Source: Paenarthrobacter sp. GOM3 (GTDB lineage Bacteria > Actinomycetota > Actinomycetes > Actinomycetales > Micrococcaceae). From it: a stretch of DNA of 64,000 nt. The notes below the pieces were generated by a model. It worked only from the letters and a program-made list of their open reading frames with translations. It was not told where the DNA came from and made no database searches. The stretch covers positions 4,216,001 to 4,280,000 of the forward strand of contig NZ_CP136562.1 in assembly GCF_018215265.2 (NCBI RefSeq), given 5' to 3'. Within the stretch, counting starts at the first letter, position 1. Each line of letters begins with the position of its first letter. Shown here one piece after another: positions 46,913-55,855 of the stretch. Made by a program: the position numbers and the translations under genes.

Positions 46913-48331
46913 ATGATGTCCCACTTCCCAGACCTCGTGATCGCCAACGGCACGGTGGTGAACAGTTTTGGACGGCAAGCCGCCCATGTAGTCGTCGACG
47001 GCGGCAGGATCACCCGGTTGCTCGACGCCCAAGAACCCGTACCCGCAGCTGTTCGCACCGTGGACGCCGCCGGAATGCTGGTCATTCCCGGCGGGGTGGA
47101 CGGCCATTGCCACGTAGCCCAGGTCACCGGCCGCTTCCGCACCCTGGACGACTACGCCACCACGTCGACAGCCGCGTTGTGGGGCGGAACCACCACAATC
47201 GTCGACTTCGGCATCCCGCGCGACGCCCAGGAAACACCCCTCGACGCAGTCCTGAACAAGAAGCGCCTGGCAACGGAATCACGCTGCGACGTAGCGCTCC
47301 ACGGTTCCGTGATCACCTGGGACGAAACCGTGCCGTGGCAGCTGGAGCAGCTAGCTGAGGAGGGGGTCCGATCAGTCAAGATGTACACCACCAACCGCGG
47401 ATCGACGATGGCCGACGGCGACACGATCCTCAAAGTGATGCGGGAAATGGTCAGGTTGGACGGACTGACCTACATCCATGCCGAGCACGACGCCATCATT
47501 ACGGATTGCACTGAACAGCACGCCACCGATGGTCGTATCGGGATTGAACACCTGCACCGGACGCGGCCCGGGCTGGCGGAGGAGATCTCCGTCAAGGAAA
47601 CCCTAGCGATGGCCGAGTACACCGGAGCGCCCGTGTACTTTGTGCACCAATCCACGCCCGGAGCTGTTGACCTCGTGACAGCTGCCCGCGAACGTGGCTT
47701 GGAAGCATTCTCCGAGACGTGTCCGCACTATGTCACCCTGGACGACACCGTCTACGGCTCCCATTTCCCGGAATGGTACGCCTGCTGCCCGCCGATGCGC
47801 GATGCCAGGACGGTGGCAGCGTTGAAGGAACGGCTCGCCTCCGGGGCCATCCACACGGTGTCCTCGGACCACTCCTGCTACGACCTTTCCCAGAAGCGTG
47901 AGCGCACGGATGACGTCCGGTTCATGCCCCACGGACTGCCGGGCGTAGAGACCCGCATGCCGGTCAGCTTCACGGCCCTCGTCACGGAAGCCGGTGGTTC
48001 GGTAGAGGACTTCGTGGCGGTCTTTTCCGCTGGCCCGGCCCGTATCAATGCCCTGCCAGGAAAGGGAGTCGTGGCGGAAGGCTTCGACGCCGACCTGGTG
48101 ATCTTCGATCCCGCCACCCAGCGCGTTGTCGACGGCGGCGCGCTGCACATGGGGACTGACTTCTCGCCTTTCGAAGGGAAGACGCTGAACGGTTGGCCCG
48201 CCGTCGTGGTTTCTGCCGGAGTTGTTGTCCTTGATGAGGCAGGTTTCCACGATCCCGGGCCCGTGGGCAGGTTCGTTGCCAGGAATGGCTTCACCGAACA
48301 CCGCTCCGTCCCTGCACCCATTCCCGCCTAG
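46913..48331 (+). CDS. D-hydantoinase / dihydropyrimidinase-type amidohydrolase
   Basis: A 472-residue cyclic amidohydrolase with the full binuclear metal set. His65-x-His67 (GGVDGHCHV), carboxylated Lys156 (VKMYTT), His189 (YIHAEHD), His245 (YFVHQSTPGA) and Asp319 (SSDHSCYD) are in the expected order. It opens cyclic amides such as hydantoins or dihydropyrimidines. ATG 46913 has AGGA five bases upstream and is preferred to 46907. It is co-transcribed with the racemase-like gene and the isomerase-like gene. The natural substrate is unknown; allantoinase is less likely as the tail differs, though it cannot be excluded. Confidence 0.85.
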   Translation: MMSHFPDLVIANGTVVNSFGRQAAHVVVDGGRITRLLDAQEPVPAAVRTVDAAGMLVIPGGVDGHCHVAQVTGRFRTLDDYATTSTAALWGGTTTIVDFGIPRDAQETPLDAVLNKKRLATESRCDVALHGSVITWDETVPWQLEQLAEEGVRSVKMYTTNRGSTMADGDTILKVMREMVRLDGLTYIHAEHDAIITDCTEQHATDGRIGIEHLHRTRPGLAEEISVKETLAMAEYTGAPVYFVHQSTPGAVDLVTAARERGLEAFSETCPHYVTLDDTVYGSHFPEWYACCPPMRDARTVAALKERLASGAIHTVSSDHSCYDLSQKRERTDDVRFMPHGLPGVETRMPVSFTALVTEAGGSVEDFVAVFSAGPARINALPGKGVVAEGFDADLVIFDPATQRVVDGGALHMGTDFSPFEGKTLNGWPAVVVSAGVVVLDEAGFHDPGPVGRFVARNGFTEHRSVPAPIPA

Positions 48332-48340
48332 GAGTTCCTG

Positions 48341-49069
48341 ATGCCTTCCCTCGACCGACCGACACGCATCGGCATGATCGTCCCGTCCTCCAACACGTGC
48401 CTCGAGCCGCAAAGCTACCGGATCCTCGGCGACCGGCGCGACGTAACCATCCATTCCACCCGCATCCCCGTAACCCGGATAGCCTTGGACGATTCTTCGG
48501 ACAAGCAGTTCGATTCCACCGTGATGCGTGCTGCTGCCGAACTCCTGGCAACGGCGAACGTTGACGTCATTGCGTGGAACGGGACCTCGGGGTCCTGGCT
48601 GGGGGCCGCGCATGACCACGCCATCGTCCGGGAGATCACGGAAGCCACAGGCATCCCGGCAACAACGTCCACGCTGGCCTACCTTTCCGCGTTTGATGCC
48701 TTTGGGACAGAACGGATCGGGCTGTTCACCCCGTATACCTCCGATGTGAATGAGGCCGTGATCGCTTCCTATGCCCGGGAAGGGATCACGACCATCGACC
48801 ACCGGCATCTGGACCTCAGCGACAACGAATCCTTCGCCAGGGTCACCGACCAGGAGATGCTCCCGGGCTCACTGGAACTTGCTGCAAACCACCCTGATGC
48901 CTTGGTGTACCTGTGCACCAACCTCTACGGCGCAAACATCACGGCGGAGGTGGAGGCCCGCACCGGAGTACCCGTTCTCGATTCCGTGGCGGTCACCCTC
49001 TGGCACGCCCTGAGGCTGGCCGGCGCGCCGCTGCTTGACCCCGCATGGGGCAGGTTGCTTGCCGGCTAG
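48341..49069 (+). CDS. Maleate isomerase / arylmalonate decarboxylase-type protein
   Basis: A 242-residue member of the Asp/Glu racemase superfamily nearest to maleate cis-trans isomerase and arylmalonate decarboxylase (AMDase). The opening RIGMIVPSSNTCLEPQ is the family signature. The second catalytic cysteine is Cys192 in VYLCTNLYG. The first, in the family motif C-T-S-G, is Asn80 here (AWNGTSGSW). A single-cysteine form is known in AMDase, which decarboxylates rather than isomerises. It starts nine bases after the hydantoinase stop. Its stop overlaps the tail of the next minus-strand gene by four bases. The activity is inferred to be lyase- or decarboxylase-like. Confidence 0.78.
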   Translation: MPSLDRPTRIGMIVPSSNTCLEPQSYRILGDRRDVTIHSTRIPVTRIALDDSSDKQFDSTVMRAAAELLATANVDVIAWNGTSGSWLGAAHDHAIVREITEATGIPATTSTLAYLSAFDAFGTERIGLFTPYTSDVNEAVIASYAREGITTIDHRHLDLSDNESFARVTDQEMLPGSLELAANHPDALVYLCTNLYGANITAEVEARTGVPVLDSVAVTLWHALRLAGAPLLDPAWGRLLAG

Positions 49070-49413
49070 TCCTTGTCGATCCGGTCCAGCAACTTTCCCA
49101 GGGCATCGCGGATGTCATCGTAATCGTTCTGGCCGGCGCGGCTTTCGGCGGCGATGACACCGCAGCGGTGGATCTTTGTGAAGTCTCCGATGGGGAACTT
49201 GTAGTGGCCCTTTTGGTCATTCGGGTGTTCGTCGTCGACGCCGAGGAACCACTTGGAGTACTCGGCATGGCCATGCTTGTCCAGGAACGCATTCTCGTCC
49301 TTGGTTGAGGGGGCATGCTCACTCCAGTCGTCCCGGGTGTCCTCGACCACCTTGCCGTCACTGATCAAGGCCTTGGCATGCTCGAAGGCCTTCTTGTTGA
49401 GCTTCACGGTCAT
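49066..49413 (-). CDS. Conserved hypothetical protein, 115 aa
   Basis: A 115-residue soluble protein, MTVKLNKKAFEHAKALISDGKVVEDTRDDWSEHAPSTKDEN, with KWFLGVDDEHPNDQKGHYKFPIGDFTKIHRCGVIAAESRAGQ in the middle. It has a well-kept look seen in other bacteria, but I cannot name a function. It has no membrane segment or known catalytic motif. It is tail to tail with the isomerase-like gene and overlaps it by four bases. Probably real, given a good start and typical composition. Confidence 0.7.
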   Translation of the reverse strand: MTVKLNKKAFEHAKALISDGKVVEDTRDDWSEHAPSTKDENAFLDKHGHAEYSKWFLGVDDEHPNDQKGHYKFPIGDFTKIHRCGVIAAESRAGQNDYDDIRDALGKLLDRIDKD

Positions 49414-49516
49414 GGCACAACCTCGCTTTGACGTCTCAGTTCGGGCTTTGGACTGGTACGACCCAGCTTAGGGCGAGGACGGACGGCCAGGAATACCCGA
49501 CGGCGAGCCTCTGGGG

Positions 49517-49708
49517 TCAGTTCATGAGCTGGACCCAGAGGCCCGTACCCCGCTCCTTCGTGACCATCCGGCGTCCGATTGCCCCCTTTTGGGTCAGCCA
49601 CAGGACGCTGCCATCGGCAGTTACTGCTTCCACCAAGCCCTGGTCAACAATCTCGTTCCCACGCCAGATCTGGACGGCCTGGCCCACCAGCAGCTTCCAG
49701 TTGGACAC
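49517..49708 (-). CDS. Hypothetical small protein, 63 aa
   Basis: A 63-residue protein starting VSNWKLLVGQAVQIWRGNEIVDQGLVEAVTADGSVLWL, beta-rich and possibly of an SH3-like barrel fold. The GTG at 49708 has GGGGGAAG just upstream; a longer in-frame start at 49822 exists but its N-terminus (MAHVMYRNRVQQARS) runs through poorly coding sequence. No function is recognised. It lies between the 115-aa gene and the transhydrogenase genes. Confidence 0.5.
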   Translation of the reverse strand: MSNWKLLVGQAVQIWRGNEIVDQGLVEAVTADGSVLWLTQKGAIGRRMVTKERGTGLWVQLMN

Positions 49709-49828
49709 CCTCTTCCCCCTCGCTGTTTCGAGGCGTGAACCAAACAACGGTTCTTTCCCACGGTCTTTCACTCGATGACTCCTAGCCTGCTGTACACGGT
49801 TCCTGTACATGACGTGTGCCATCAGTGG

Positions 49829-49851
49829 CGCATAAATGACGCGTTTATGCG
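49829..49851. repeat. Inverted repeat between pntB and the small gene
   Basis: CGCATAAA (49829-49836) and TTTATGCG (49844-49851) are exact 8-base arms around seven bases. It is AT-rich, so more an operator than a terminator. It lies 12 bases past the pntB stop and upstream of the minus-strand gene at 49708. Confidence 0.5.
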
Positions 49852-49862
49852 GCCTACATTCA

Positions 49863-51236
49863 TCAGAGTGCTTTCACGGCCCCCAACACCTTGGTCAGCG
49901 AGTCCTTTGCATCACCGAACAGCAAAGTGGTCTGCGGTTCATAGAGCAACTCGTTCTCGATCCCGGCGAACCCAGGCCTCATGGAGCGTTTCAGGAACAC
50001 GACCTGCCGGGCGTCGGCCACCTCCAGGATGGGCATTCCGTAGATGGGCGAGCCCGATGTGGTCTTGGCCGCGGGGTTCACGACATCGTTGGCACCCACT
50101 ACCAGCGCGACGTCCGTTGTTTTGAACTCGGAGTTGATGTCCGTCATTTCCTTCAGCGACTCGTAGGGAACGTTGGCCTCGGCCAGGAGCACGTTCATGT
50201 GTCCGGGCATGCGACCGGCTACAGGGTGAATGGCGAAGTCCACGTCGATCCCCCGGGCCTCCAAAGCCAGAGCAAGTTCGGCTGCGGTGTGCTGCCCCTG
50301 GGCCACGGCCAGTCCGTACCCGGGGACGATGATCACCCGCTGCGCGTAGCCGAGCAGCACTGCGACGTCCTCCGCGCTGGACGAGCGGACCGGACGTTCG
50401 CTGACCGCCGTGGAGCCTGCGGTTGAGCCACCCTTGAAGGCCCCGAACATGATGCCGGCAACACTGCGTCCCATGGCCGCTGCCATGGCCCGGGTAAGGA
50501 TGGTGCCGGAAGCTCCAACCAGCGTTCCGGCAACGACCAGGAGGACATTCCCCAACACGAGTCCCGACGCCGCGACAGCCAGGCCCGTGAAGGCGTTCAG
50601 GAGCGAAATGACAATCGGCACATCGGCGCCACCCACCGGGAGCACCAGAAGGACGCCGGCCACCAGCCCCAACCCCAGGAGCGCCAAGGCCAGCACCAGC
50701 GATCCGCCCAGGACCACCGCGGCACCGCTCCCCACGGCTGCCAGCAGCACAACGCCCATCAGCACCGGCAACCCGGGGAACGTCACCGGTCTGGTGGTCA
50801 TGAGCCCTTGAAGCTTGGCGAAGGTGACTGCGGACCCGGCGAACGACACCGCACCCACCAGGAGCGTGAACACGATAGCCACACGAACCCACGAGTCGCT
50901 GGAATGCGGGAGTTCCAGAAGCGCCACCAGTGCCGCAGCACCACCGCCCACACCGTTGAAGAGGGCCACAAGCTGCGGCATCTGGGTCATCTGCACCCTG
51001 CGGGCCACGGGGGCAGCAACACCGGCACCCACGACTATGGCCCCAAGAATCCAGGGAATGTTTTCCAGTTTCACGGACAGGAACACGGTCAGCACGGCCA
51101 AAAGTGCGCCAAACGCGCCAATGAGGTTGCCGCGCCGGGCTGTCCGGGGCGAGTTCAGTCCTTTCAGGGCGAGGATGAAACAGGCGGCAGCTACGAGATA
51201 CAGCAGCGCAGTCCAGAGGGGGTTGAGAAGGGTCAC
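49863..51236 (-). CDS. pntB: NAD(P) transhydrogenase subunit beta
   Basis: A 457-residue membrane subunit. About nine helices precede a C-terminal NADP(H)-binding domain III with VIIVPGYGLAVAQGQHTAAELALALEARGIDVDFAIHPVAGRMPGHMNVLLAEANVPYE and DINSEFKTTDVALVVGANDVVNP, both diagnostic. It moves protons while passing hydride from NADH to NADP+. It starts with GTG overlapping the pntAb stop. The frame upstream of 51236 is not coding here. It completes the three-gene set. Confidence 0.94.
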   Translation of the reverse strand: MTLLNPLWTALLYLVAAACFILALKGLNSPRTARRGNLIGAFGALLAVLTVFLSVKLENIPWILGAIVVGAGVAAPVARRVQMTQMPQLVALFNGVGGGAAALVALLELPHSSDSWVRVAIVFTLLVGAVSFAGSAVTFAKLQGLMTTRPVTFPGLPVLMGVVLLAAVGSGAAVVLGGSLVLALALLGLGLVAGVLLVLPVGGADVPIVISLLNAFTGLAVAASGLVLGNVLLVVAGTLVGASGTILTRAMAAAMGRSVAGIMFGAFKGGSTAGSTAVSERPVRSSSAEDVAVLLGYAQRVIIVPGYGLAVAQGQHTAAELALALEARGIDVDFAIHPVAGRMPGHMNVLLAEANVPYESLKEMTDINSEFKTTDVALVVGANDVVNPAAKTTSGSPIYGMPILEVADARQVVFLKRSMRPGFAGIENELLYEPQTTLLFGDAKDSLTKVLGAVKAL

Positions 51237-51562
51237 GGGCGGCCCTCCTTGCCAGGTTGCCCCGTATCGATTGTCGACGGCGGCCGTTGCCTTCCCCGGA
51301 ACATCTCCAGCATGCGGTCGGTCACCACGAACCCGCCCACGAGGTTGGCCGTGGCCAGGACGACAGCCAACAGTCCAACCGCCAGGACCCACGGATCCGA
51401 AGCCTGCCCAGCGACGATGATGGCCCCCACCAGGATGATCCCGTGAATGGCGTTCGCCCCGGACATAAGGGGCGTGTGGAGGGTGCTGGACACTTTGGAA
51501 ACGACCTCGAAGCCCACAAAAACAGCCAGCACGGTGATGGTCAGCAGGCTCATTCCATCCAT
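51233..51562 (-). CDS. pntAb: NAD(P) transhydrogenase subunit alpha part 2
   Basis: A 109-residue membrane subunit (domain II, alpha part) with three or four helices: LLTITVLAVFVGFEVVSKVSSTLHTPLMSGANAIHGIILVGAI is the classic PntA C-terminal segment. AAGGAG lies eight bases upstream of ATG 51562. It overlaps both neighbours (pntAa stop and pntB start), so the three are made together. In E. coli this part is fused to PntAa; split forms are common in actinobacteria. Confidence 0.92.
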   Translation of the reverse strand: MDGMSLLTITVLAVFVGFEVVSKVSSTLHTPLMSGANAIHGIILVGAIIVAGQASDPWVLAVGLLAVVLATANLVGGFVVTDRMLEMFRGRQRPPSTIDTGQPGKEGRP

Positions 51563-52764
51563 CAACGCACTCCTTCTGTTCCGGTGTGGGTACTGCCGAA
51601 AGGTGCCTTTTCGCCGGCGAGCGCCGTGAGTGCCTCCGCTGTGGGGGCGTGCCGGACTTCGCCGTCGTGGGTGAGGCACGCACCGTTCACCACTTCATCC
51701 CCGAAGTCGGGTGAAACCTCGCCATCGCGCGTCATGAGTGCCAGGAGGTTGGCCACGTTCTTGGCGTACAAGCGCGAGGCGTCCGCGGGCATGGCGGAGG
51801 CCGGATCCTTGATTCCCACCAGTGTCACAGTGCCTTGGCCGTCGGCGGTTGGGACGGGGATGTCCTGCCCCGCGATACTCCCTTCCACGTTGCCGCCGGA
51901 TTCAGCCGCCAGGTCAATCACCACCGACCCGGGCCGCATGCCCTGCACCATCTCGCGGCTGACCAGGAGGGGAGCGCGCCTGCCGGGAACCGCGGCGGTA
52001 GTAATCAGGACATCGGCCTGGGCAACGTGCGGAGCAAGGAGCGCGCGTTGCAGCGCTCCCCGGTCGGCGCTCAGTTCGCGCGCGTATCCACCTGACGCTT
52101 CGGCCGTTTCGAGGTCGAGTTTGATGAACGTTCCGCCCATGGACGCTACCTCGTCAGCGGATGCGGGCCGGATGTCGTTGGCTGAAACGCGGGCGCCAAG
52201 CCGTTTGGCTGTTCCGATCGCCTGCAATCCAGCCACGCCCGCTCCAAGCACCAGCACCTTGGCGGGCGGGATGGTTCCGGCGGCCGTCATGTAGAGCGGG
52301 AAGAACCGCGGCAAACGCATTGCTGCCTCAAGCACGCACCGATATCCGGCCACGAGGGCTTGGGAAGTCAGGGCGTCCATGGATTGGGCCCGTGAAATCC
52401 GGGGCACCAATTCCAGCGCAAACGACGTGATGCCGCCGGCGGCGAGCGCCCGCACGGTAGGCAACTCCGACGACGGCGACCCCAGCCCCACGGTGACCGC
52501 ACCCCGGTGGAGGGATCCCGCCGTCGACGGTTCCATGGGGCGCACGTGGCAGTAGATGTCGAGTGTCCCGAGGTCCAGGGCCTGGACGACGACGGCTCCG
52601 GCCGCCCGGTAGTCGTCGTCGCTGTGGCCGGAGGCAGCGCCGGCGCCTGACTCGATCTCAAGGTCGAGTCCAAGGCCCACCAACTGCTTGACCGTTTCCG
52701 GCGTGGCGGCCACCCGCCGCTCACCGTCGAGCCTCTCGCGCCCAATCCCTGCTTTCAACGCCAC
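51562..52764 (-). CDS. pntAa: NAD(P) transhydrogenase subunit alpha part 1
   Basis: A 400-residue NAD(H)-binding domain I subunit related to alanine dehydrogenase. It has the opening RLDGERRVAATPETVKQL, the PRISRAQSMDALTSQA loop (121-136) and the Rossmann motif LVLGAGVAGLQAIGTAKRLGA (172-192). It hands hydride to PntB. It is the first gene of pntAa-pntAb-pntB; its promoter lies in the 213-base region shared with the propeller gene on the other strand. Confidence 0.94.
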   Translation of the reverse strand: MALKAGIGRERLDGERRVAATPETVKQLVGLGLDLEIESGAGAASGHSDDDYRAAGAVVVQALDLGTLDIYCHVRPMEPSTAGSLHRGAVTVGLGSPSSELPTVRALAAGGITSFALELVPRISRAQSMDALTSQALVAGYRCVLEAAMRLPRFFPLYMTAAGTIPPAKVLVLGAGVAGLQAIGTAKRLGARVSANDIRPASADEVASMGGTFIKLDLETAEASGGYARELSADRGALQRALLAPHVAQADVLITTAAVPGRRAPLLVSREMVQGMRPGSVVIDLAAESGGNVEGSIAGQDIPVPTADGQGTVTLVGIKDPASAMPADASRLYAKNVANLLALMTRDGEVSPDFGDEVVNGACLTHDGEVRHAPTAEALTALAGEKAPFGSTHTGTEGVR

Positions 52765-52840
52765 CCCTCTCCGGAGCAGTCCAGAACATGGTTGCCACGA
52801 GTTTATGCACCCGGGCAGGGCGGCGGTAGGCGTGGGGAGG

Positions 52841-52856
52841 TTTGAAAATGTTCGAA
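52841..52856. promoter_or_regulatory. TGTTYGAA-type operator upstream of the first propeller gene
   Basis: TTTGAAAATGTTCGAA lies 122 bases upstream of the propeller gene start. TGTTCGAA (52849-52856) is shared with the promoter regions at 57860-57867 and 60000-60105, and the preceding GTTTGAAAATG matches 60071-60081. It is a probable site of the DeoR/LacI-type regulator. Confidence 0.65.
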
Positions 52857-52977
52857 TTCTGGAATCCGCGCGCGGATGGCCGGAACATTGATGGCAGGTG
52901 CCCCGAACGTATCCGGAACGTCTCGGAAGCTACCACCCCCTGGACCCCCAACGGGATACTCAACGAGGAGACCTTCC

Positions 52978-54993
52978 ATGTCCATTTCCCTGAATCGTCG
53001 TCAATTGCTGCAGACCGGCGGAGCCGCCGGATTGGCAGCCGCGTTCGCTTCGATGTCTGCCGGGACGGCCAACGCCGCCGGGCCTTTGGCGGCTTCCGGG
53101 CCCCTGATCACTGACCTGGGCCCCGCCGTCGTCCAGTTCTCGCTCATGAGTTCGCTCCTGGTAGGGGACACGGTGTACATCGGTTCCCGCAATCTGAATC
53201 CCCCACGGGTCATTGGGTACCACCTTCCCACTGGACGTGTGACGTCCAGGACGGACCTGGGCTCGGGATACAGCATCCAGGCCTTGGCCGCAGATCCCAG
53301 CGGCCGGTATCTCTACGCCGGTGTCCTGCGGGACGGCGTTGACGGCAAACCCAACATCTATCGCTGGGACCTGAGCGCCCCGGGTTCTCCAGCGGTGGGC
53401 GTCGGCGAGACCGGCGATCGTGATATCCGCGCGTTGGCCGTCGCTCCCGATGGCAAGGTGTACGCGGCCGGTGGTGGGCTGACCACGAACGCCCCGTCCC
53501 TGTGGGAATACGATCCCGCCACGAACGCCACCACCAGTTGGGGCATCCCGGACCCCGGGGCGACCATTGCCCAAGCTGTCGCCGCCACATCCAACTACGT
53601 GTACTTCGGCACGGGCAGCACCCTGGGCGGGGGCAACGGTTCAAGTCCGGGGCGCCTGTTCGCGTTCGACCGGACCACCAAGGCCTTCACGAACATCCTC
53701 CCCAGCGAGGTGGCAGCCGGGGTTTCCGTCACCTCGCTCAGCGTCCTGGACGGGCAACTCGGCGTTGGTGTGAAGGGCCCGGGCAAGTCCGTGCTGATCA
53801 GCCTTGCGGACCACTCGAAGTACACCATCATCGCCAAGACCGGTGTCATGTTCCGGCAATTGGGAAACCAGGTGTTCTTCGTCAAGGAGCCCGGCGTGTG
53901 GTCCTACAACATGGCCACCAGGAAGATCACGCAAATCCTCACCGAGGACGTGGGCGCCATGTGGGGCCTGGATGTCTACGGCAGCAAGGCATTGACCGTT
54001 TCCTCCTACGACGTCATCGAGATTGATCCGGTGGCCAAGACCGCCGTGAAGCACGACCTCACCGAGGCCGGGGCGCCGGGCGGGCCGCAGCTCTGCATGG
54101 GCCTGGCTGCGGGTGCCGGGGATGTCTACGTTGGAGGGACGGGCGTGATTGCCCGGCACCAGCTGGCCTCCGACACTGTGAGCTACCTTCGGGCAACCGG
54201 CGAAGCCAAGGACGCCGTGGTGGTAGGAGGAGTCCTGTTCACGGGGCAGTACAACTCCCGGGGAATCCTCTCCTACGACCCCACCACGAGTCAGCTCCCC
54301 TACCAGGTAGCAGCCCTCCCTGCCGGGCAGAACCGGCCCCTGGATGTCTGCTGGGATGCCATCAACGGCCTGGTGATCGCCGGTGCGCAGAACGACACGG
54401 GCGGCGGTGGCTGTTTCGCGGCCTACAACCCGGCCACCGCGCAAGTGATCACGAAAGTGAACCCGATCGACAACCTCCAGATGGTCCGCGCGGTGGCCAC
54501 ACGCGAAGGAACCGCCTACCTCGGCGGCGACAACATCTACGCCGACGGCCCCCGCAGCACGGTGGTGGCGTGGGATCCGGTGGCGAACCAGGAACTATGG
54601 CGGCTCGATCCCGGCCAAACCGCGGGGATCGCCGCCCTGGCCGTGCAGGGCAAATACCTCTATGGGATGTCCCGGCGGGCGGCGGGCCTCTTCGTCATCG
54701 ACGTGGAAACCCGGCAAGTGGTCCACCGCGGCGACCTCAGCAGTGTGTGCACCGATTTCGGCGCGCTGCAGGTCAGCCGCGGGATCGTCTACGGCGTTTC
54801 CGACACCACGGTTTTTCGCATCGATCCCAAGACCTTCGCGGTGTCCGTGGTGCTGGCCGATACCAAGGGCGGCTGGTACAGCGGCCCGCACATCACGGCA
54901 GACGAAAATGGCCTCCTGTACACGCTGCAAGGATCCAACCTGGTCCGGATCGACGATCAGCAGGCGATGCAGACGCTGCGGAAAGCCCAATAG
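52978..54993 (+). CDS. Tat-exported beta-propeller protein (paralogue A)
   Basis: A 671-residue exported protein. The Tat signal is NRRQLLQTGGAAGLAAAFASMSAGTANA, with a twin arginine and an ANAAG cleavage site. The mature protein consists of propeller blades with many DPxT/x-x-x-VYxxG repeats: IQALAADPSGRYLYAG, IRALAVAPDGKVYAAGG, and LWEYDPAT. It is strongly related along its full length to the protein at 57890-59911, e.g. DLGPAVVQFSLMSxLLVGDT. ATG 52978 has AGGAG upstream and starts the Tat signal; the longer frame to 52876 is rejected. It is followed 23 bases later by nagB. The function is unknown; a lectin- or lyase-like role on sugars is possible. Confidence 0.82.
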   Translation: MSISLNRRQLLQTGGAAGLAAAFASMSAGTANAAGPLAASGPLITDLGPAVVQFSLMSSLLVGDTVYIGSRNLNPPRVIGYHLPTGRVTSRTDLGSGYSIQALAADPSGRYLYAGVLRDGVDGKPNIYRWDLSAPGSPAVGVGETGDRDIRALAVAPDGKVYAAGGGLTTNAPSLWEYDPATNATTSWGIPDPGATIAQAVAATSNYVYFGTGSTLGGGNGSSPGRLFAFDRTTKAFTNILPSEVAAGVSVTSLSVLDGQLGVGVKGPGKSVLISLADHSKYTIIAKTGVMFRQLGNQVFFVKEPGVWSYNMATRKITQILTEDVGAMWGLDVYGSKALTVSSYDVIEIDPVAKTAVKHDLTEAGAPGGPQLCMGLAAGAGDVYVGGTGVIARHQLASDTVSYLRATGEAKDAVVVGGVLFTGQYNSRGILSYDPTTSQLPYQVAALPAGQNRPLDVCWDAINGLVIAGAQNDTGGGGCFAAYNPATAQVITKVNPIDNLQMVRAVATREGTAYLGGDNIYADGPRSTVVAWDPVANQELWRLDPGQTAGIAALAVQGKYLYGMSRRAAGLFVIDVETRQVVHRGDLSSVCTDFGALQVSRGIVYGVSDTTVFRIDPKTFAVSVVLADTKGGWYSGPHITADENGLLYTLQGSNLVRIDDQQAMQTLRKAQ

Positions 54994-55016
54994 CCCCAAA
55001 CCAAGGAGAGACCCCC

Positions 55017-55796
55017 ATGGCAGAAGTCATCATCGTCCGTGACGAGGAAGAGGCCGGAAGCGTAGCCGCGTCACTCTTCGTTTCCGAACTCCAACGCAAG
55101 CCGGATGCCGTAATCGGACTGGCCACGGGTTCCACGCCGCTGTCCACATACGCCGCGTTGGCCCTGGCCGTTCAGGATCTGGGCGTGGACGTATCCCGGG
55201 TGCGGGGCTTCGCTTTGGACGAGTACCTCGGGGTGGCGCCGGAGCACCCGCAGAGCTACCGTTCCGTCATCACCGCCGAGGTTGTGGAACCGTTGGGGCT
55301 GACGCCCTCGCTGGTCTCGACGCCGCGGGGTACGGGAGCGAACCTGGAGTTGGCCGGAAACGAGTACGAATCCGCCATTCTCGCCGCCGGCGGCATCGAT
55401 ATCCAGATCCTGGGCATCGGAACCAACGGCCATGTGGGCTTCAACGAGCCCGGTTCATCCCTGGCATCAACAACCCGGATCAAGGCGCTGGCCGCACAGA
55501 CGCGCACGGATAACGCCCGGTTCTTCGACTCGCTTGCGGAGGTCCCCACCCACTGCGTCACGCAAGGCCTGGGCACCATCCAGCGGGCGCGGCACTTGGT
55601 CCTCCTGGCCTTCGGAGCAGCCAAGGCGCCGGCCGTCGCCGCGGCGTTGGAGGGTCCTGTGACGTCCTCCGTTCCCGGTTCGATTATCCAGCTGCACCCC
55701 CGCGCCACGGTGATCATCGACGACGCGGCCGCCGAACTGCTGGAGCACGCCGACTACCACAGGCTGGCCCGTGTCGGCGTGGTCGCGGCGGGGTAG
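55017..55796 (+). CDS. nagB: Glucosamine-6-phosphate deaminase
   Basis: A 259-residue NagB. It converts glucosamine-6-phosphate to fructose-6-phosphate and ammonia. The phosphate loop is GLATGSTPLSTY (34-45), the catalytic Asp is Asp68 in ALDEYLG, and the GIGTNGHVGFNEPGSSL motif gives His139 and Glu144. At the E. coli Asp141 place there is Asn137, as in many Gram-positive enzymes. AAGGAG precedes ATG 55017, 23 bases after the propeller stop. This ties the operon to amino sugars. No nagA deacetylase is in view. Confidence 0.93.
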   Translation: MAEVIIVRDEEEAGSVAASLFVSELQRKPDAVIGLATGSTPLSTYAALALAVQDLGVDVSRVRGFALDEYLGVAPEHPQSYRSVITAEVVEPLGLTPSLVSTPRGTGANLELAGNEYESAILAAGGIDIQILGIGTNGHVGFNEPGSSLASTTRIKALAAQTRTDNARFFDSLAEVPTHCVTQGLGTIQRARHLVLLAFGAAKAPAVAAALEGPVTSSVPGSIIQLHPRATVIIDDAAAELLEHADYHRLARVGVVAAG

Positions 55797-55855
55797 TTTT
55801 AGTTGACGCAGCGGTTTCCAGCAGAGCGGAACCGACATTAAAAGGGGCAATGCAC

